Source: Sphingobium abikonense NBRC 16140 (GTDB lineage Bacteria; Pseudomonadota; Alphaproteobacteria; Sphingomonadales; Sphingomonadaceae). From it: a stretch of DNA of 64,000 nt. The translations under genes were made by a program, and so were the position numbers. Below, piece after piece: positions 9,500-20,095 of this stretch. Location of the stretch: positions 62,001 to 126,000 of the forward strand of contig NZ_BCYT01000006.1 in the NCBI RefSeq assembly GCF_001598335.1. The letters are read 5' to 3'. The notes below the pieces were generated by a model that searched no databases, was not told the DNA's origin, and saw nothing but the letters and a program-made list of their open reading frames with translations. Every line of letters starts with the position of its first letter. The stretch's first letter is position 1.

Positions 9500-10423
9500 T
9501 TAGAGGCTTGGTTCCGCTAGGGCAATGGCCGAACGGTCCCACGGCGGCACCGGCCCATAGAGCCCGGTCAGAAAGTCGATGAAGGCGCTGATCGCGCGCG
9601 GCGGATGGCTTTGCGGCAGGTGTACCGCGAACAATGCGACGTCGGCCGATCCGGCAAAGGCGGGCAGAACCTGCCGCAATTGCCCCGATGCCAGGGCGTC
9701 ACTGACGTCCCAGAGCGATCGCAGCGCGATGCCGCCGCCCGCCAGCGTCAATTCGCGCACCAGTTCGCTGCTGTTGGTGCGCACATGGCTTTGCCCGTCG
9801 ATGCTGACAGGTCCCTTGGGGCCGATCAGCCGCCAGGGCATCTGCCCGTCGGCGGCGAGCAATCTGTGCGTTTTGAGCGCCGCGATCGTGTCCGGCACGC
9901 CCTGACGATCGAGATAGCCCGGCGCGGCGCACAGGATGCGGCGGTTGGTGGCGAGCCGCGTTGCCGACAGGCCGCGCCCCGGATCGGCGGCGATGCGCAG
10001 CGCCAGGTCCGCCCGCCCGTCGATCAGGTCGACAAGGGCGTCCGACAGATCGATGGTCAGCGCGACCTTCGGATAGGCGTCGAGGAAATCCTGAAGATAG
10101 GGCGCCAGATGCATGCGTCCGAAGGAGGTGGGCGCGGTCACGCGCAGCGGACCGCTCACCATCGCCGACTGCCCCGAAACTCGCCGTTCCGCTTCATCCA
10201 GCGCCGCCAATATGCCCCGCAGGTCGGCATGCAGCCGCTCGCCCGCCGGGGTCAGCGCCATGCGCCGGGTCGTGCGGTGAAGCAGTTTCGCGCCAAGCCT
10301 CTCCTCCAGCCGCGCCAAGCGTTTCGACACCATCGCCGGGGAGATATGCAGCCGCCGCCCGGCCGCGGCCAGCCCGCCTTCATCGACGACGGTCACGAAC
10401 AGGTCATGGTCGGGGTCCATCAT
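9500..10423 (-). CDS. LysR-family transcriptional regulator
   Basis: A 307-residue LysR-type regulator. The N-terminal winged helix-turn-helix covers about residues 5-62 ([20 protein letters not shown] then [12 protein letters not shown]). A type-2 periplasmic-binding-like effector domain covers about 90-300. It is divergent from glcB with 103 bases between the start codons, and just upstream of maeB on the same strand. By LysR habit it could control glcB and itself; this is inference from position. There are two adjacent ATG codons at the start (10423 and 10420), with no clear ribosome site to decide between them. The effector is unknown. Confidence 0.9.
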   Translation of the reverse strand: MMDPDHDLFVTVVDEGGLAAAGRRLHISPAMVSKRLARLEERLGAKLLHRTTRRMALTPAGERLHADLRGILAALDEAERRVSGQSAMVSGPLRVTAPTSFGRMHLAPYLQDFLDAYPKVALTIDLSDALVDLIDGRADLALRIAADPGRGLSATRLATNRRILCAAPGYLDRQGVPDTIAALKTHRLLAADGQMPWRLIGPKGPVSIDGQSHVRTNSSELVRELTLAGGGIALRSLWDVSDALASGQLRQVLPAFAGSADVALFAVHLPQSHPPRAISAFIDFLTGLYGPVPPWDRSAIALAEPSL

Positions 10424-10526
10424 ATTATTTCACCGCAGGAATGACTATGTTCGCATAATAGCGTCTACACGGCATAATTGCGATAGGCTAGGGGTTGGGC
10501 GACATAGTGATGTTGAGAGAAGATCC

Positions 10527-12650
10527 ATGACCGACCGCATGATCGACAAATCCGGCCTGATGGTCGCGCCGTCGCTCGCCGACTTCATCGAAACCCGCGC
10601 ATTGCCCGGCACCGGGGTCGACCCGCAGGCCTTCTGGGCGGGGACAGCGGACATCCTCGCCCGCTTCGCGCCAGAGAATGCCGCTCTGCTGCGCAAGCGC
10701 GACTTCTTGCAGGCGCAGATCGACAGCTGGCACGAACAGCGCCGGGGTCAGCCCCATGACGCGGACGCCTATCAGGCCTTTCTGCGCGACATCGGTTATC
10801 TGGTGCCGGAACCCGCGCCCTTCACGATCGGCAGCCAGAATGTCGATGACGAAGTCGCCCGCCTTGCCGGGCCGCAGCTGGTCGTGCCGATCCTCAACGC
10901 CCGTTTCCTGCTCAACGCCGCCAATGCGCGCTGGGGCAGTCTCTATGACGCGCTCTACGGCACGGACGCCATTGCGGGCGCGCCTGCCGGCAAGGGCTAT
11001 GACGCCGCACGCGGCGCGCAGGTCATCGGCTGGGCCAAGGCGTTCCTCGATGATGCCGTCCCGCTCGCCAGCGGTCGCTGGGCCGACCTGACCAGCGCCG
11101 ACATCGTCCTGCGCGATCCCGCCCAGTTCATCGGCGCCAGCGAAAAGGGCAAGCTGTTCGGTCATAATGGCCTGCATATCGAGGTCGTTTTCGACCGCGA
11201 CCATCCGATCGGCGCGACCGACTCGGCCGGCATCGCCGACGTCATCCTCGAATCCGCGCTAACCGCGATTTGCGATCTGGAAGATTCCGTCGCCGCCGTC
11301 GACGCGCAGGACAAGGTCGCCGCCTATGCCAACTGGCTGGGCCTGATGCGCGGCGACCTCACGGACACGTTCGAGAAGGGCGGCGCGATGATGACCCGCG
11401 CGCTCAACCCCGACCGCACCTACTCAGCGCCGGACGGCAGCAGCTTCACGCTGCCGGGTCGCAGCCTGCTGTTCGTCCGCAATGTCGGCCATCTGATGAC
11501 GACGCCCGCCGTCCGTCTGCCCAATGGCGACGACGCGCCCGAAGGCATTATCGACGGCATCGTCACCAGCCTGATCGCGCTGCACGACCTCAACCGCCGC
11601 GCGAATAGCGATCGGGCCAACAGCCGCGCCGGCAGCGTCTATATCGTCAAGCCAAAGATGCACGGGCCGGACGAGGCGGCCTTCACCAACAGCCTGTTCG
11701 ACGCGATCGAGGATATGCTCGGCATGGCGCGCCATACGATCAAGGTCGGCGTCATGGATGAGGAACGCCGCACATCGGCAAATCTCGCCGCCTGCATCCA
11801 TGCGGTGAAGGACCGGATCGTCTTCATCAACACCGGCTTCCTCGATCGCACCGGCGATGAAATGCACACGTCGATGCAGGCCGGTCCCATGATCCGCAAG
11901 GGCGAGATGAAGTCGAGCGACTGGATCACCGGTTATGAGGATCGCAATGTCCAGATCGGCCTTGCCTGCGGCCTCAGCGGCCGGGCGCAGATCGGCAAGG
12001 GCATGTGGGCCGCGCCCGACCGCATGGCCGACATGCTGGACCAGAAGGTCGGCCATCCGATGAGCGGCGCCAATACCGCCTGGGTGCCATCGCCCACCGC
12101 CGCGACGCTGCACGCCACCCATTATCACCGCGTCGACGTCTTCGCGCGCCAGGCGGAGCGCGCGCGCGAAAGCGTGACGCCGCTAGACACGCTGCTGACC
12201 ATCCCCGTCGCCGTCGGTCGCAATTTTTCGGAGCAAGAGATTGCGCAGGAACTGGACAATAATGCGCAGGGCATACTCGGCTATGTCGTCCGCTGGGTCG
12301 ATCAGGGGATCGGCTGTTCCAAGGTGCCCGATATTCACGACATCGGCCTGATGGAGGATCGGGCGACGCTGCGCATTTCGTCACAGCATATGGCCAACTG
12401 GCTGCTGCACGGTATCTGCACGGCGGAGCAGATCGACGCCGCCTTCATGCGCATGGCGGCGAAAGTTGACGCGCAAAATGCGGGCGATCCGCTCTATCAA
12501 CCTATGCACGGTCGGGAAGGGGAAAGCATTGCCTATCAGGCGGCCCGCGCGCTGGTGTTCGAAGGGGTCGATCAGCCCAGCGGCTATACCGAACCGCTGC
12601 TTCACGCCTTCCGCGCGAAAAAGAAGGCGCAGTTGCTGGAAGACGCCTGA
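10527..12650 (+). CDS. glcB: Malate synthase G
   Basis: A 707-residue cytosolic enzyme of normal length for malate synthase G, which joins glyoxylate and acetyl-CoA to give malate and CoA. Recognisable blocks include the N-terminal Arg/Trp-rich domain, [39 protein letters not shown] (TIM-barrel strand region), and [13 protein letters not shown] with [19 protein letters not shown]. The motif [10 protein letters not shown] carries the acidic cluster expected at the Mg2+ site. The ribosome site is AGAGAAG, shortly before the ATG. It is divergent from a LysR gene, which is the likely regulator. No isocitrate lyase is in the window, so glyoxylate may come from glycolate, purine catabolism or an aceA elsewhere. 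Confidence 0.97.
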   Translation: MTDRMIDKSGLMVAPSLADFIETRALPGTGVDPQAFWAGTADILARFAPENAALLRKRDFLQAQIDSWHEQRRGQPHDADAYQAFLRDIGYLVPEPAPFTIGSQNVDDEVARLAGPQLVVPILNARFLLNAANARWGSLYDALYGTDAIAGAPAGKGYDAARGAQVIGWAKAFLDDAVPLASGRWADLTSADIVLRDPAQFIGASEKGKLFGHNGLHIEVVFDRDHPIGATDSAGIADVILESALTAICDLEDSVAAVDAQDKVAAYANWLGLMRGDLTDTFEKGGAMMTRALNPDRTYSAPDGSSFTLPGRSLLFVRNVGHLMTTPAVRLPNGDDAPEGIIDGIVTSLIALHDLNRRANSDRANSRAGSVYIVKPKMHGPDEAAFTNSLFDAIEDMLGMARHTIKVGVMDEERRTSANLAACIHAVKDRIVFINTGFLDRTGDEMHTSMQAGPMIRKGEMKSSDWITGYEDRNVQIGLACGLSGRAQIGKGMWAAPDRMADMLDQKVGHPMSGANTAWVPSPTAATLHATHYHRVDVFARQAERARESVTPLDTLLTIPVAVGRNFSEQEIAQELDNNAQGILGYVVRWVDQGIGCSKVPDIHDIGLMEDRATLRISSQHMANWLLHGICTAEQIDAAFMRMAAKVDAQNAGDPLYQPMHGREGESIAYQAARALVFEGVDQPSGYTEPLLHAFRAKKKAQLLEDA

Positions 12651-12744
12651 GAAAACCATCGTGAAGGGCAAGACATAGGCCCGACCTTGGCAACCATCCC
12701 CTGCTGCGTTAGCCACCATGTTCCGCAGCACGGGAAGGACCGTC

Positions 12745-13371
12745 ATGACCATCATCGTCCATCATCTCAATAACAGCCGGTCGCAACGCATCCTCTGGCT
12801 GCTGGAGGAACTGGGCGAGCCCTATGAGGTGCGGCGCTATGAACGCGATGCAAAGACCATGCGCGCGCCCGCCTCGCTGCGCGCTGTTCACCCGCTCGGC
12901 CGGTCGCCGGTGGTGGAGGTTGATGGTCACCGCCTGATCGAAACGGGCGCGATCATGGACTATCTTGTCGCGCGATCGGGCAATCGCTTCGGCGCGCCGG
13001 CGGAGGCGGACAAAGCGATCCGCTATCGCCAATATATGCATTATGCCGAAGGGTCGATGATGCCCCCGCTGCTGGCCCTGCTGGTGGTCGGGAAGCTCGG
13101 CCTGCTCGGCCGCCCCGCCAGGCCCACCGTGCAGAAAATGCTCGACGATCATCTCGACTGGCTGGAAACCGAACTGGCGAGCCGCCCTTATTTCGCTGGT
13201 GACGCCTTCACCGCCGCCGACATGATGATGAGCTTTCCGCTGGAAGCATCCCGCGCGCGCGGCGGCCTTGATGATAGCCGTCCGCATCTCATGCGCTGGT
13301 TGAAGGAGATGCACGATCGCCCCGCCTATCAGGCTGCTTTGGCGGCGGGTGGCCCCTATGCCTACGCCTGA
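12745..13371 (+). CDS. Glutathione S-transferase
   Basis: A 208-residue protein with a thioredoxin-like N-terminal domain (about 1-80; NNSRSQRILWLLEELG supplies a probable catalytic serine, and HPLGRSPVVEVDG and ETGAIMDYL the glutathione-binding residues) and an all-helical C-terminal domain (90-205). Cytosolic. It probably conjugates or reduces small electrophiles with glutathione; the substrate is unknown. The start is ATG 12745, preceded by GGAAGGA at good spacing; the frame is open to 12718 without a ribosome site. Its 3' end overlaps the start of the M24 peptidase gene, so the two are probably cotranscribed. Confidence 0.92.
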   Translation: MTIIVHHLNNSRSQRILWLLEELGEPYEVRRYERDAKTMRAPASLRAVHPLGRSPVVEVDGHRLIETGAIMDYLVARSGNRFGAPAEADKAIRYRQYMHYAEGSMMPPLLALLVVGKLGLLGRPARPTVQKMLDDHLDWLETELASRPYFAGDAFTAADMMMSFPLEASRARGGLDDSRPHLMRWLKEMHDRPAYQAALAAGGPYAYA

Positions 13372-14617
13372 TCGCCGCGCTGTCCTTCGCCTTGCAGCTG
13401 TCGGCATCGGTGTCGGCATGGTCAGCCCGCGCCTGTTCGCGCAGGAAAAAGCGGCAGAGGCGCTCGCGTCCCTGACTGGCGACATCAGGCCGATCGGAAA
13501 GGCGGAGCGCGCCGGTCGCCTTGCCCGTGCGCAGGCGATGATGCAGCGGGACGGCATCGACGCGCTGCTGATCGAACCGGGCGCCAGCCTCATTTATTAT
13601 AGCGGCATCCGCTGGCATCGCAGCGAGCGGCTTACCGCGCTGGTCATCCCGGCCAGCGGCGCGCCGCTCGTCGTCTGTCCCTTTTTCGAGAAACCCTCGA
13701 TCGACGAATCGCTCTCCATCCCTGCCGAGGTCCGCGTCTGGCAGGAGCATGAAAGCCCCTGTGCGCCCATTGCCGACTTCCTGTCGGCGAAGGGATTCGC
13801 CAAGGGGCGCATTGGGATCGAGGAAAGCGTGCGCTACTTCGCGGTCGACGGTTTGAAGGATGCCATGCCCGCCGCCACGCTGGTGAAGGACCCCGTCACC
13901 CGGGCGCTGCGCATGCGCAAGACCGCCGCCGAAATCGCCCTGATGCAAAAGGCGGCCGATGTCACCATGGCCGCCTATCGCTGGACCTATCCGCAAGTGC
14001 GCGCGGGCATGACGCCAGCGGATATCGGTGCGCTCATGACTGCGGCGACGAAGCAACTGGGCGGAAAGGTCGAATTCAACCTCGTCCTGCTGGGCGAGGC
14101 GGCCGCCTATCCCCATGGCTCGGGCAAGCCGCAGGCGGTGCGCGCGGGCGACGTGGTGCTGATGGATTGCGGCTGCACCGTCGAGGATTATCAGTCCGAT
14201 ATCAGCCGCAGCTGGGTTCATGACGCCACTCCGACAGCGCAGCAACGCAAAGTCTGGAACGATGTGGCGCAGGGTCAGAAGATCGCTTTCGCCACGGCCC
14301 GGTTGGGCGCACCCGCTGGCGCGGTCGATGACGCGGTGCGCGGCTGGTATGAGACGCAGGGCTATGGCCCCGGCTATGCGCTTCCGGGCCTGTCCCATCG
14401 CACCGGCCACGGCATCGGTATGGAAGGGCATGAGCCAGTCAACCTCGTCCATGGCGAAACGACAAAGCTGGACGTCGGCATGTGCTTTTCCAACGAACCG
14501 GGCCTCTATCTCCCCGGCACCATGGGCATCCGCATGGAGGACTGTTTCCACATGACCGTGCAGGGCCCCGCCTGGTTCTCAAAACCACCCATGACGATCG
14601 AGCAGCCGATTGGTTAA
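13358..14617 (+). CDS. M24 family Xaa-Pro peptidase, Tat-exported
   Basis: About 419 residues. The N-terminus TPDRRAVLRLAAVGIGVG has a twin-arginine pair followed by a hydrophobic stretch, so export by the Tat system in folded, metal-loaded form is likely. Residues about 45-170 are the creatinase N-terminal domain and 180-405 the pita-bread M24 fold. All five metal ligands can be seen: D in MDCGC, D in YQSDISRS, H in RTGHGIGMEG, E in SNEPG and E in RMEDCF. It should remove N-terminal residues before proline in the periplasm. The ATG at 13358 is used; GTG at 13349 is also possible. The start overlaps the preceding GST gene by 14 bases. Confidence 0.88.
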   Translation: MPTPDRRAVLRLAAVGIGVGMVSPRLFAQEKAAEALASLTGDIRPIGKAERAGRLARAQAMMQRDGIDALLIEPGASLIYYSGIRWHRSERLTALVIPASGAPLVVCPFFEKPSIDESLSIPAEVRVWQEHESPCAPIADFLSAKGFAKGRIGIEESVRYFAVDGLKDAMPAATLVKDPVTRALRMRKTAAEIALMQKAADVTMAAYRWTYPQVRAGMTPADIGALMTAATKQLGGKVEFNLVLLGEAAAYPHGSGKPQAVRAGDVVLMDCGCTVEDYQSDISRSWVHDATPTAQQRKVWNDVAQGQKIAFATARLGAPAGAVDDAVRGWYETQGYGPGYALPGLSHRTGHGIGMEGHEPVNLVHGETTKLDVGMCFSNEPGLYLPGTMGIRMEDCFHMTVQGPAWFSKPPMTIEQPIG

Positions 14618-14654
14618 AGCCGTCGTCCGCTAGGAACGCAGCCATTAGCGTCGT

Positions 14655-15701
14655 TCACGCGATGCCGAGCATGAGTTTCAGCTTCTTTTCAAACAGCGCC
14701 GGATCGATGGTGAAATGCCGTTCGCCCGGAATATTGGGGTCGTAGTTGATGGGACCCTCCGCCGGCAGGATATATCCGACACTCTGCTGCCGAAAATTGC
14801 CGATACGGGACTGGCATTCGGTGATGTAGTTCAACGCCATGATCCGGCATCCTGCGGGGGAAAACAAGGCGTTGTGCATCGCACTGGAAAATTCGCCGAC
14901 AATATAGCGCGCGTCGGCGAACAAGGCGATCTGCTCCTCCAGCGACAGTTTTTCAGGACTGACGGCTTCAAAGCCATAGCCTGACGCAATGTCGCGCAGA
15001 GCATCGGCATTGGCCAGTACGCGATAGGACTGCACCCGACGCTCGACGAAAATGCGCCGGACGGGTCCACCTTCGGTGCGGTACGGAGCGGCAAGGCTGT
15101 TCAATTCGTTCTGGACGCGATCGGAGTAAATATACCCCTTGCCCCAGTTTGGGACCATCAACTGCCCAACGATGATGTCCTCATCGGCGTCCTTGAATTC
15201 TATTCGGAAATCGGGAAGCAGCAGTTCGATCCATCGCCGAGCAAAGGCAGGCGCATTTGCAGGAAGCAGAATTGGAATGTCGGTCAGTGACGGGTCATCG
15301 CGATGGGCAGATCGGATCAGCAGAAGACGTGACACCGCTTCCAACAGAAAGTGCCCGTAGATAATGCAGTTATAGTTCCAGACCGCCCAAGCCCGATCGA
15401 TATGCCTCGACCGGGTCGCTGCGGGCGCAACATGACTTATGAAAGCAGGGTCTTCATATTTTACGACGACATATCCGGGAAAAAGAGCGTTTTTCAAGTC
15501 GGGCTCAAGCCCATCGAATATCAACGGTATGCATGGACCAATGACGCGCACATCCTCAAACGCCCAAATGGTTGCCGCGGGGGTTTCAACCGGGTACGCA
15601 TGCCGCTGTTGGATCAGGGGTGTCAGTCCATCATTCCACAACATGGGAACAGCCTGATTTTTCCGGACGCTTTTCCACTCGGCAATAATGCGTGCCGTCA
15701 T
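14655..15701 (-). CDS. Glycosyltransferase family 61 (DUF563) protein
   Basis: A 348-residue protein with the DUF563/GT61 pattern: NYNCIIYGHFLLEAVSRLL in the first half, RRIFVERR near the middle, and FSSAMHNALFSPAGC near the C-terminus, the last matching the usual nucleotide-sugar region. Family members transfer sugars such as xylose or N-acetylglucosamine, and bacterial ones commonly act in capsule or exopolysaccharide synthesis; the target is unknown here. The start is ATG 15701, preceded by AAGGTGGAG; the frame is open to 15932, but that would run into alaS on the other strand. It stands alone, 158 bases from divergent alaS. G+C is slightly lower than in its neighbours, which hints at transfer. 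Confidence 0.8.
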   Translation of the reverse strand: MTARIIAEWKSVRKNQAVPMLWNDGLTPLIQQRHAYPVETPAATIWAFEDVRVIGPCIPLIFDGLEPDLKNALFPGYVVVKYEDPAFISHVAPAATRSRHIDRAWAVWNYNCIIYGHFLLEAVSRLLLIRSAHRDDPSLTDIPILLPANAPAFARRWIELLLPDFRIEFKDADEDIIVGQLMVPNWGKGYIYSDRVQNELNSLAAPYRTEGGPVRRIFVERRVQSYRVLANADALRDIASGYGFEAVSPEKLSLEEQIALFADARYIVGEFSSAMHNALFSPAGCRIMALNYITECQSRIGNFRQQSVGYILPAEGPINYDPNIPGERHFTIDPALFEKKLKLMLGIA

Positions 15702-15859
15702 GTTGTTTGAACTCCACCTTCTGCGTAACGTGTGACCGCCATTGCAGGCGTCGGGTCGAATGACAAGGTCACTGACCTTTAGAAGGCCCCATTTCGATCG
15801 CGGGGACGCCATCAAATCCCCCGCTTGTGCGGCGGGCCGCTTCCTCTTAAATCGCCCCC

Positions 15860-18514
15860 ATGACCTCGACCAACGACATTCGCCGCTCCTTCCTCGATTA
15901 TTTCGGGGGCAATGGGCATAGCATCGTTCCATCGGCGCCGCTGGTGCCGCATAATGATCCGACGTTGATGTTCGTCAACGCCGGGATGGTGCCGTTCAAG
16001 AATGTCTTCACCGGTCTAGAAAGCCGCCCCTATCAGACCGCGACGTCGAGCCAGAAATGTGTGCGCGCAGGCGGCAAGCATAATGATCTGGACAATGTCG
16101 GCTATACCGCGCGGCACCATACATTCTTCGAAATGCTGGGCAATTTCAGCTTCGGCGATTATTTCAAAGAACAGGCGATCACCCATGCCTGGACCTTGTT
16201 GACGAAGGAATGGGGTCTGCCCGCCGACAGGCTGACCGCGACCGTCTACCACACCGACGATGAGGCGTTCGACCTGTGGAAGAAGATCGCCGGTCTGCCT
16301 GAACACCGCATCATCCGCATCGCGACCAAGGATAATTTCTGGGCCATGGGCGACAGCGGCCCGTGTGGCCCCTGCTCGGAAATCTTCTACGATCACGGCG
16401 ATCATATCTGGGGCGGCCCGCCCGGATCGCCGGAGGAAGATGGCGACCGTTTCGTCGAAATCTGGAACCTTGTCTTCATGCAATATGAGCAGGAAGCCAA
16501 CGAGATCGTAGGCGAACTGCCCAAGCCCAGCATCGACACCGGCATGGGGCTGGAGCGGGTCGCTGCCGTCATGCAGGGCGTCACCGACAATTATGACACA
16601 GACACGTTCAAGGCGCTGATTGCGGAGAGCGGCGCGCTGAGCCGCACCGCGACGGACGGCGAGCATAAGGCCAGCCATCGCGTCATTGCCGACCATCTGC
16701 GCTCGACGGGGTTCCTGATTGCCGACGGCGTGCTGCCGGCCAATGAGGGGCGCGGCTATGTGTTGCGCCGGATCATGCGCCGCGCCATGCGCCACGCGCA
16801 CATCATCGGCGCGAAGGAACCGCTGATGTATCGCCTCGTCTCCAGCCTCGTATCGGAAATGGGCGGCGCCTATCCCGAACTCGTCCGCGCCCAGCCGCTG
16901 ATCGAGGAAACCCTGCTGCGTGAGGAAACCCGCTTTCGCAAGACGCTGGAAAACGGCCTCAAATTGCTGGACGAGGCGACCGGGGACTTGGCGGAAGGCG
17001 GGACGCTTGCCGGCGAAACCGCGTTCAAGCTCTATGACACTTATGGCTTCCCCTATGACCTGACCGAAGACGCGCTGCGCTCGCGCGGGCTGACCGTCGA
17101 CCGCGCCGGGTTCGATGCCGCCATGGCCGAACAGAAGGCCGCCGCCCGGGCCGCCTGGAAGGGATCGGGCGAAAAGGCTTCCGACGAAATCTGGTTCGAT
17201 ATCGCGGAAAAGGCGGGCAATACCGAATTTATCGGGTACAGCACCACGCAGGGCGAGGGCGAAGTTCTGGCGATCGTCAAGGACGGTGTGAACTTCGACA
17301 GCGCGCGCGCGGGCGACACGGTCACGATCGTCACCAACCAGACGCCCTTTTACGGCGAGAGCGGCGGCCAGATGGGCGACGCGGGCCGGATCACGACGCA
17401 GGGCGGCTTCGTCGCGCTGGTCGATGATACCGCCAAGCCGCTGGGCCGTGTCCATGCCCACCATGCGACGATCGAGGCGGGCAGCATCAAGGTCGGCGAC
17501 ACCGTGCATCTGAGCGTCGATGTCGAAAGGCGGGACCGTATCCGCGCCAATCACAGCGCCACCCACCTGCTCCACGCCGCTTTGCGCAAGGAACTGGGCG
17601 CGCATGTGACGCAGAAGGGCAGCTTGGTCGCGGCCGATCGCCTGCGCTTCGATTTCTCGCACCCCGAAGCAATGACCCATGCGCAGATCGCCGCGATCGA
17701 GGCGGACGTGAACGCGCAGGTGCGCCATAATGAGGAGGTGACGACCCGCCTCATGACCCCGGACGATGCGGTCGCGGCGGGCGCGATGGCGCTGTTCGGC
17801 GAAAAATATGGGGACGAGGTGCGCGTCCTGTCGATGGGTCGGGGCGATGATGCGCATTATTCGGTCGAACTGTGCGGCGGCACCCATGTCCGCGCGACCG
17901 GTGACATAGCCCTGTTCAAGATCGTGTCGGAAAGCGCCGTGTCCTCGGGCGTGCGCCGCATCGAGGCGCTGACCGGCGAAGCCGCGCGCCTGTGGCTGGT
18001 CGAACGCGATGACAAGCTGCGCCAGACGGCCGCCGCGCTCAAGACGACGCCGGAAGATGTGCCGGCGCGCATCGCCGCGCTGGTCGAGCAGAGCCGCAAG
18101 CTGGAACGCGAACTGGCCGAGGCGAAGAAGGCCCTGGCGCTGGGCGGCGGAAGCGCGGCGCAGGCGGCGGGACCGGAAAAGGTCGGCAGCATCGACTTTA
18201 TGGGGCAGGTGATCGAAGGGCTCGACCCCAAGGAATTGCGCGGCATCGTCGATCAGAACAAGGCGACGCTGGGCAGCGGTGTGTCCGCCGTGCTCGCCGT
18301 GGTCGATGGCCGCGCCAGCATCGCCGTCGGCGTGACCGATGACCTGAAAGCCCAGATCAGCGCCGTGGACTTGGTGCGCGCCGGCGTCGAGGCGCTGGGG
18401 GGCAAGGGCGGCGGTGGTCGTCCCGACATGGCGCAGGGCGGCGGCCCGGATGGCGACAAGGCGGCGGCGGCGCTGGACGCGGTGAAGGCGGCGCTCGCCA
18501 GCGTGCCCGCCTGA
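15860..18514 (+). CDS. alaS: Alanyl-tRNA synthetase
   Basis: An 884-residue cytosolic class II aminoacyl-tRNA synthetase. It has the expected order: catalytic domain ([13 protein letters not shown], then [16 protein letters not shown], then [19 protein letters not shown]), tRNA recognition region, editing domain with the zinc-binding [11 protein letters not shown] and CGGTH motifs, and a C-terminal oligomerisation (C-Ala) domain with a Gly-rich insert near residue 850. It charges tRNA-Ala and hydrolyses mischarged Ser/Gly-tRNA-Ala. It starts at ATG 15860 and is an essential housekeeping gene. It appears monocistronic: the next gene is convergent and ends 48 bases downstream. Confidence 0.98.
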   Translation: MTSTNDIRRSFLDYFGGNGHSIVPSAPLVPHNDPTLMFVNAGMVPFKNVFTGLESRPYQTATSSQKCVRAGGKHNDLDNVGYTARHHTFFEMLGNFSFGDYFKEQAITHAWTLLTKEWGLPADRLTATVYHTDDEAFDLWKKIAGLPEHRIIRIATKDNFWAMGDSGPCGPCSEIFYDHGDHIWGGPPGSPEEDGDRFVEIWNLVFMQYEQEANEIVGELPKPSIDTGMGLERVAAVMQGVTDNYDTDTFKALIAESGALSRTATDGEHKASHRVIADHLRSTGFLIADGVLPANEGRGYVLRRIMRRAMRHAHIIGAKEPLMYRLVSSLVSEMGGAYPELVRAQPLIEETLLREETRFRKTLENGLKLLDEATGDLAEGGTLAGETAFKLYDTYGFPYDLTEDALRSRGLTVDRAGFDAAMAEQKAAARAAWKGSGEKASDEIWFDIAEKAGNTEFIGYSTTQGEGEVLAIVKDGVNFDSARAGDTVTIVTNQTPFYGESGGQMGDAGRITTQGGFVALVDDTAKPLGRVHAHHATIEAGSIKVGDTVHLSVDVERRDRIRANHSATHLLHAALRKELGAHVTQKGSLVAADRLRFDFSHPEAMTHAQIAAIEADVNAQVRHNEEVTTRLMTPDDAVAAGAMALFGEKYGDEVRVLSMGRGDDAHYSVELCGGTHVRATGDIALFKIVSESAVSSGVRRIEALTGEAARLWLVERDDKLRQTAAALKTTPEDVPARIAALVEQSRKLERELAEAKKALALGGGSAAQAAGPEKVGSIDFMGQVIEGLDPKELRGIVDQNKATLGSGVSAVLAVVDGRASIAVGVTDDLKAQISAVDLVRAGVEALGGKGGGGRPDMAQGGGPDGDKAAAALDAVKAALASVPA

Positions 18515-18561
18515 AAGAGCTGAAGCCGGACGGAGCAGCCTGCCAGGCGATGCGGCCGGAT

Positions 18562-19284
18562 TTAGTAGCTTTCGCCGCCGCACAGCACCTGCCCGGTGCC
18601 GCGATGGTCGACGGTGCAGGCGGCCTTGCCCTCGACCCTGACGTCGCCCGATCCGCTGGCGACGATCTTGACAGCAACATCGGCGGTGAGCGCGACGCTG
18701 CCCGGCCCATCATTGCCAATCTCGGCCTGGCGCGCGCGCAAGCCTTGGGCGGCAACTTCTCCCGGACCGTTCACATGGATAGTCGCGACGCCGGCGCGGC
18801 CCGCCAGCGTCGCGCGCCCGCCGCCCGCCAATAGCAGGTCCAGCCGGTCCAGTTGCGCATCGCTGACGCTGACGTCGCCATTGCCGCCGAGCACGATCTG
18901 GCCCCGCAGCCCTTTCATGCGGTCGATCTGCACGGACCCGCCACCGGTCAGCATCACGCGGTCGATCATGCCGGTCGACAGGCGCAGCGATGCAGCGCCG
19001 CTGCTTTTCTCGCCTGGACGCAGCCTGTCCATGCCGATGACAAGTTGGCGCCCGGACACATCGACGTGCAGGCGGTCAAGCAGCGCCTGATCGCCCTCGG
19101 CACGGGCGGACGGTCCCTGGCCTGTGGTCAAGATTACCGAAACGGGGGCGTCGACACGAATGCTGTCGAAACTGGTGATGGTGTAGCCGCGCGTTCCCGC
19201 CGTCGCTGGCGATGCCGCCGCCAGCCCGGCAAGGATCAGGGCGCGCAGCGCGCCTCGCCGGGGCCAAGCCCTGTCTTTGTACAT
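18562..19284 (-). CDS. GIN-domain (DUF2807) exported protein
   Basis: A 240-residue protein with a cleavable signal peptide (about residues 14-29, ALILAGLAAASPATA). The body is a repetitive beta-rich domain in which short motifs such as GSGDVRVEG recur, typical of the putative auto-transporter adhesin head GIN domain (DUF2807). It is probably periplasmic or surface exposed; the function of the family is not established. The ATG at 19284 lies 48 bases inside the 3' end of the upstream gene, which encodes a second GIN protein, so the two are probably translated from one transcript. The C-terminus contains KAACTVDHRGTGQVLCGG with two cysteines that could form a disulfide. Confidence 0.8.
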   Translation of the reverse strand: MYKDRAWPRRGALRALILAGLAAASPATAGTRGYTITSFDSIRVDAPVSVILTTGQGPSARAEGDQALLDRLHVDVSGRQLVIGMDRLRPGEKSSGAASLRLSTGMIDRVMLTGGGSVQIDRMKGLRGQIVLGGNGDVSVSDAQLDRLDLLLAGGGRATLAGRAGVATIHVNGPGEVAAQGLRARQAEIGNDGPGSVALTADVAVKIVASGSGDVRVEGKAACTVDHRGTGQVLCGGESY

Positions 19285-19979
19285 TGCGCCTTGCCTTTCA
19301 CCGTCACGTCACCCGGACCCATGATGCTGATAGCAACTTTGCCGTCCGACGCGAAGTCGATGTCGCCCGCGCCCAGCACGGACACATCTGCGTCCCCGAC
19401 CTTCAATGCTTCACCGTCAATGTCGCCCGCGCCGGTGATGGAAAGTTTCGCCTTGTCAGCCGTGCCCGCGATCTTCACCGAGCCAGCGCCGGTAATGTCG
19501 GTGGTCAGGGATTGGAGCCTGACGCTCCCGATGCGGAAATCGCCCGCGCCCGTCAACGACAGGGTCAGCCTGTCGCCTTCCGCCTTGTCGAGATCCAGAT
19601 CGCCCGCGCCTGTCAGGTCGGCAGCGGTGATGGCGGGCATGGTCACATAGATGGTGGCGCGATTAGCGCTCTTCGCGCCGGACCATGTCGTGCTGGACTT
19701 GCGCCCGATCAGCAGAGTGCTGCCCTTCACCCGGATATCGAGCTCGGCGATCGCCTGCGCATCACCCTGTGCCCGGACCGAAAATTCTGGAGCGATCGTG
19801 ACTTTGACATCGTCAGGCCCTGTTGCATCGATGGCGGTAAAATCGCGCAGGCCGGACCAGTCTTGCGCTTTGGCCGCACCACTCTCCGCCGTGTGCGACT
19901 CATCGGTTCGCGAGCAGGCGCTGGTGGAAAGAAGCAGGCTCGATAACGCCAATGTCAGAAGGGGGAAGGAGCGGGACAT
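19236..19979 (-). CDS. GIN-domain (DUF2807) lipoprotein
   Basis: A 247-residue protein with a lipoprotein signal (LLLSTSAC, lipobox cysteine at about residue 22), so it should be anchored to a membrane. Residues about 45-240 are a beta-helix-like GIN domain with many repeats of the form ITGAGDIDG/LTGAGDLDL. It is the upstream member of a two-gene operon with another GIN protein and overlaps it by 49 bases. The ATG at 19979 is preceded by AGGAG at 7 bases. The function is unknown; the arrangement suggests two related envelope proteins of the same system, one lipid-anchored and one soluble. Confidence 0.82.
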   Translation of the reverse strand: MSRSFPLLTLALSSLLLSTSACSRTDESHTAESGAAKAQDWSGLRDFTAIDATGPDDVKVTIAPEFSVRAQGDAQAIAELDIRVKGSTLLIGRKSSTTWSGAKSANRATIYVTMPAITAADLTGAGDLDLDKAEGDRLTLSLTGAGDFRIGSVRLQSLTTDITGAGSVKIAGTADKAKLSITGAGDIDGEALKVGDADVSVLGAGDIDFASDGKVAISIMGPGDVTVKGKAQCTKTGLGPGEARCAP

Positions 19980-20095
19980 CGCAATTCTCCTGATGTGTAT
20001 TGCTTTAATAATACACGAGATGATGGCGGTTCCAAGCCTCTTGTTCGTCGGCGCTCATGATGATCAATAGACTTTCGGACAAGCGGAGTGTGACC

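Noticed and set aside
16016..18583. An 855-codon open frame antisense to alaS
   Set aside because: It is a codon-bias shadow of a certain housekeeping gene; the translation is Arg/His/Asp rich with no domain.
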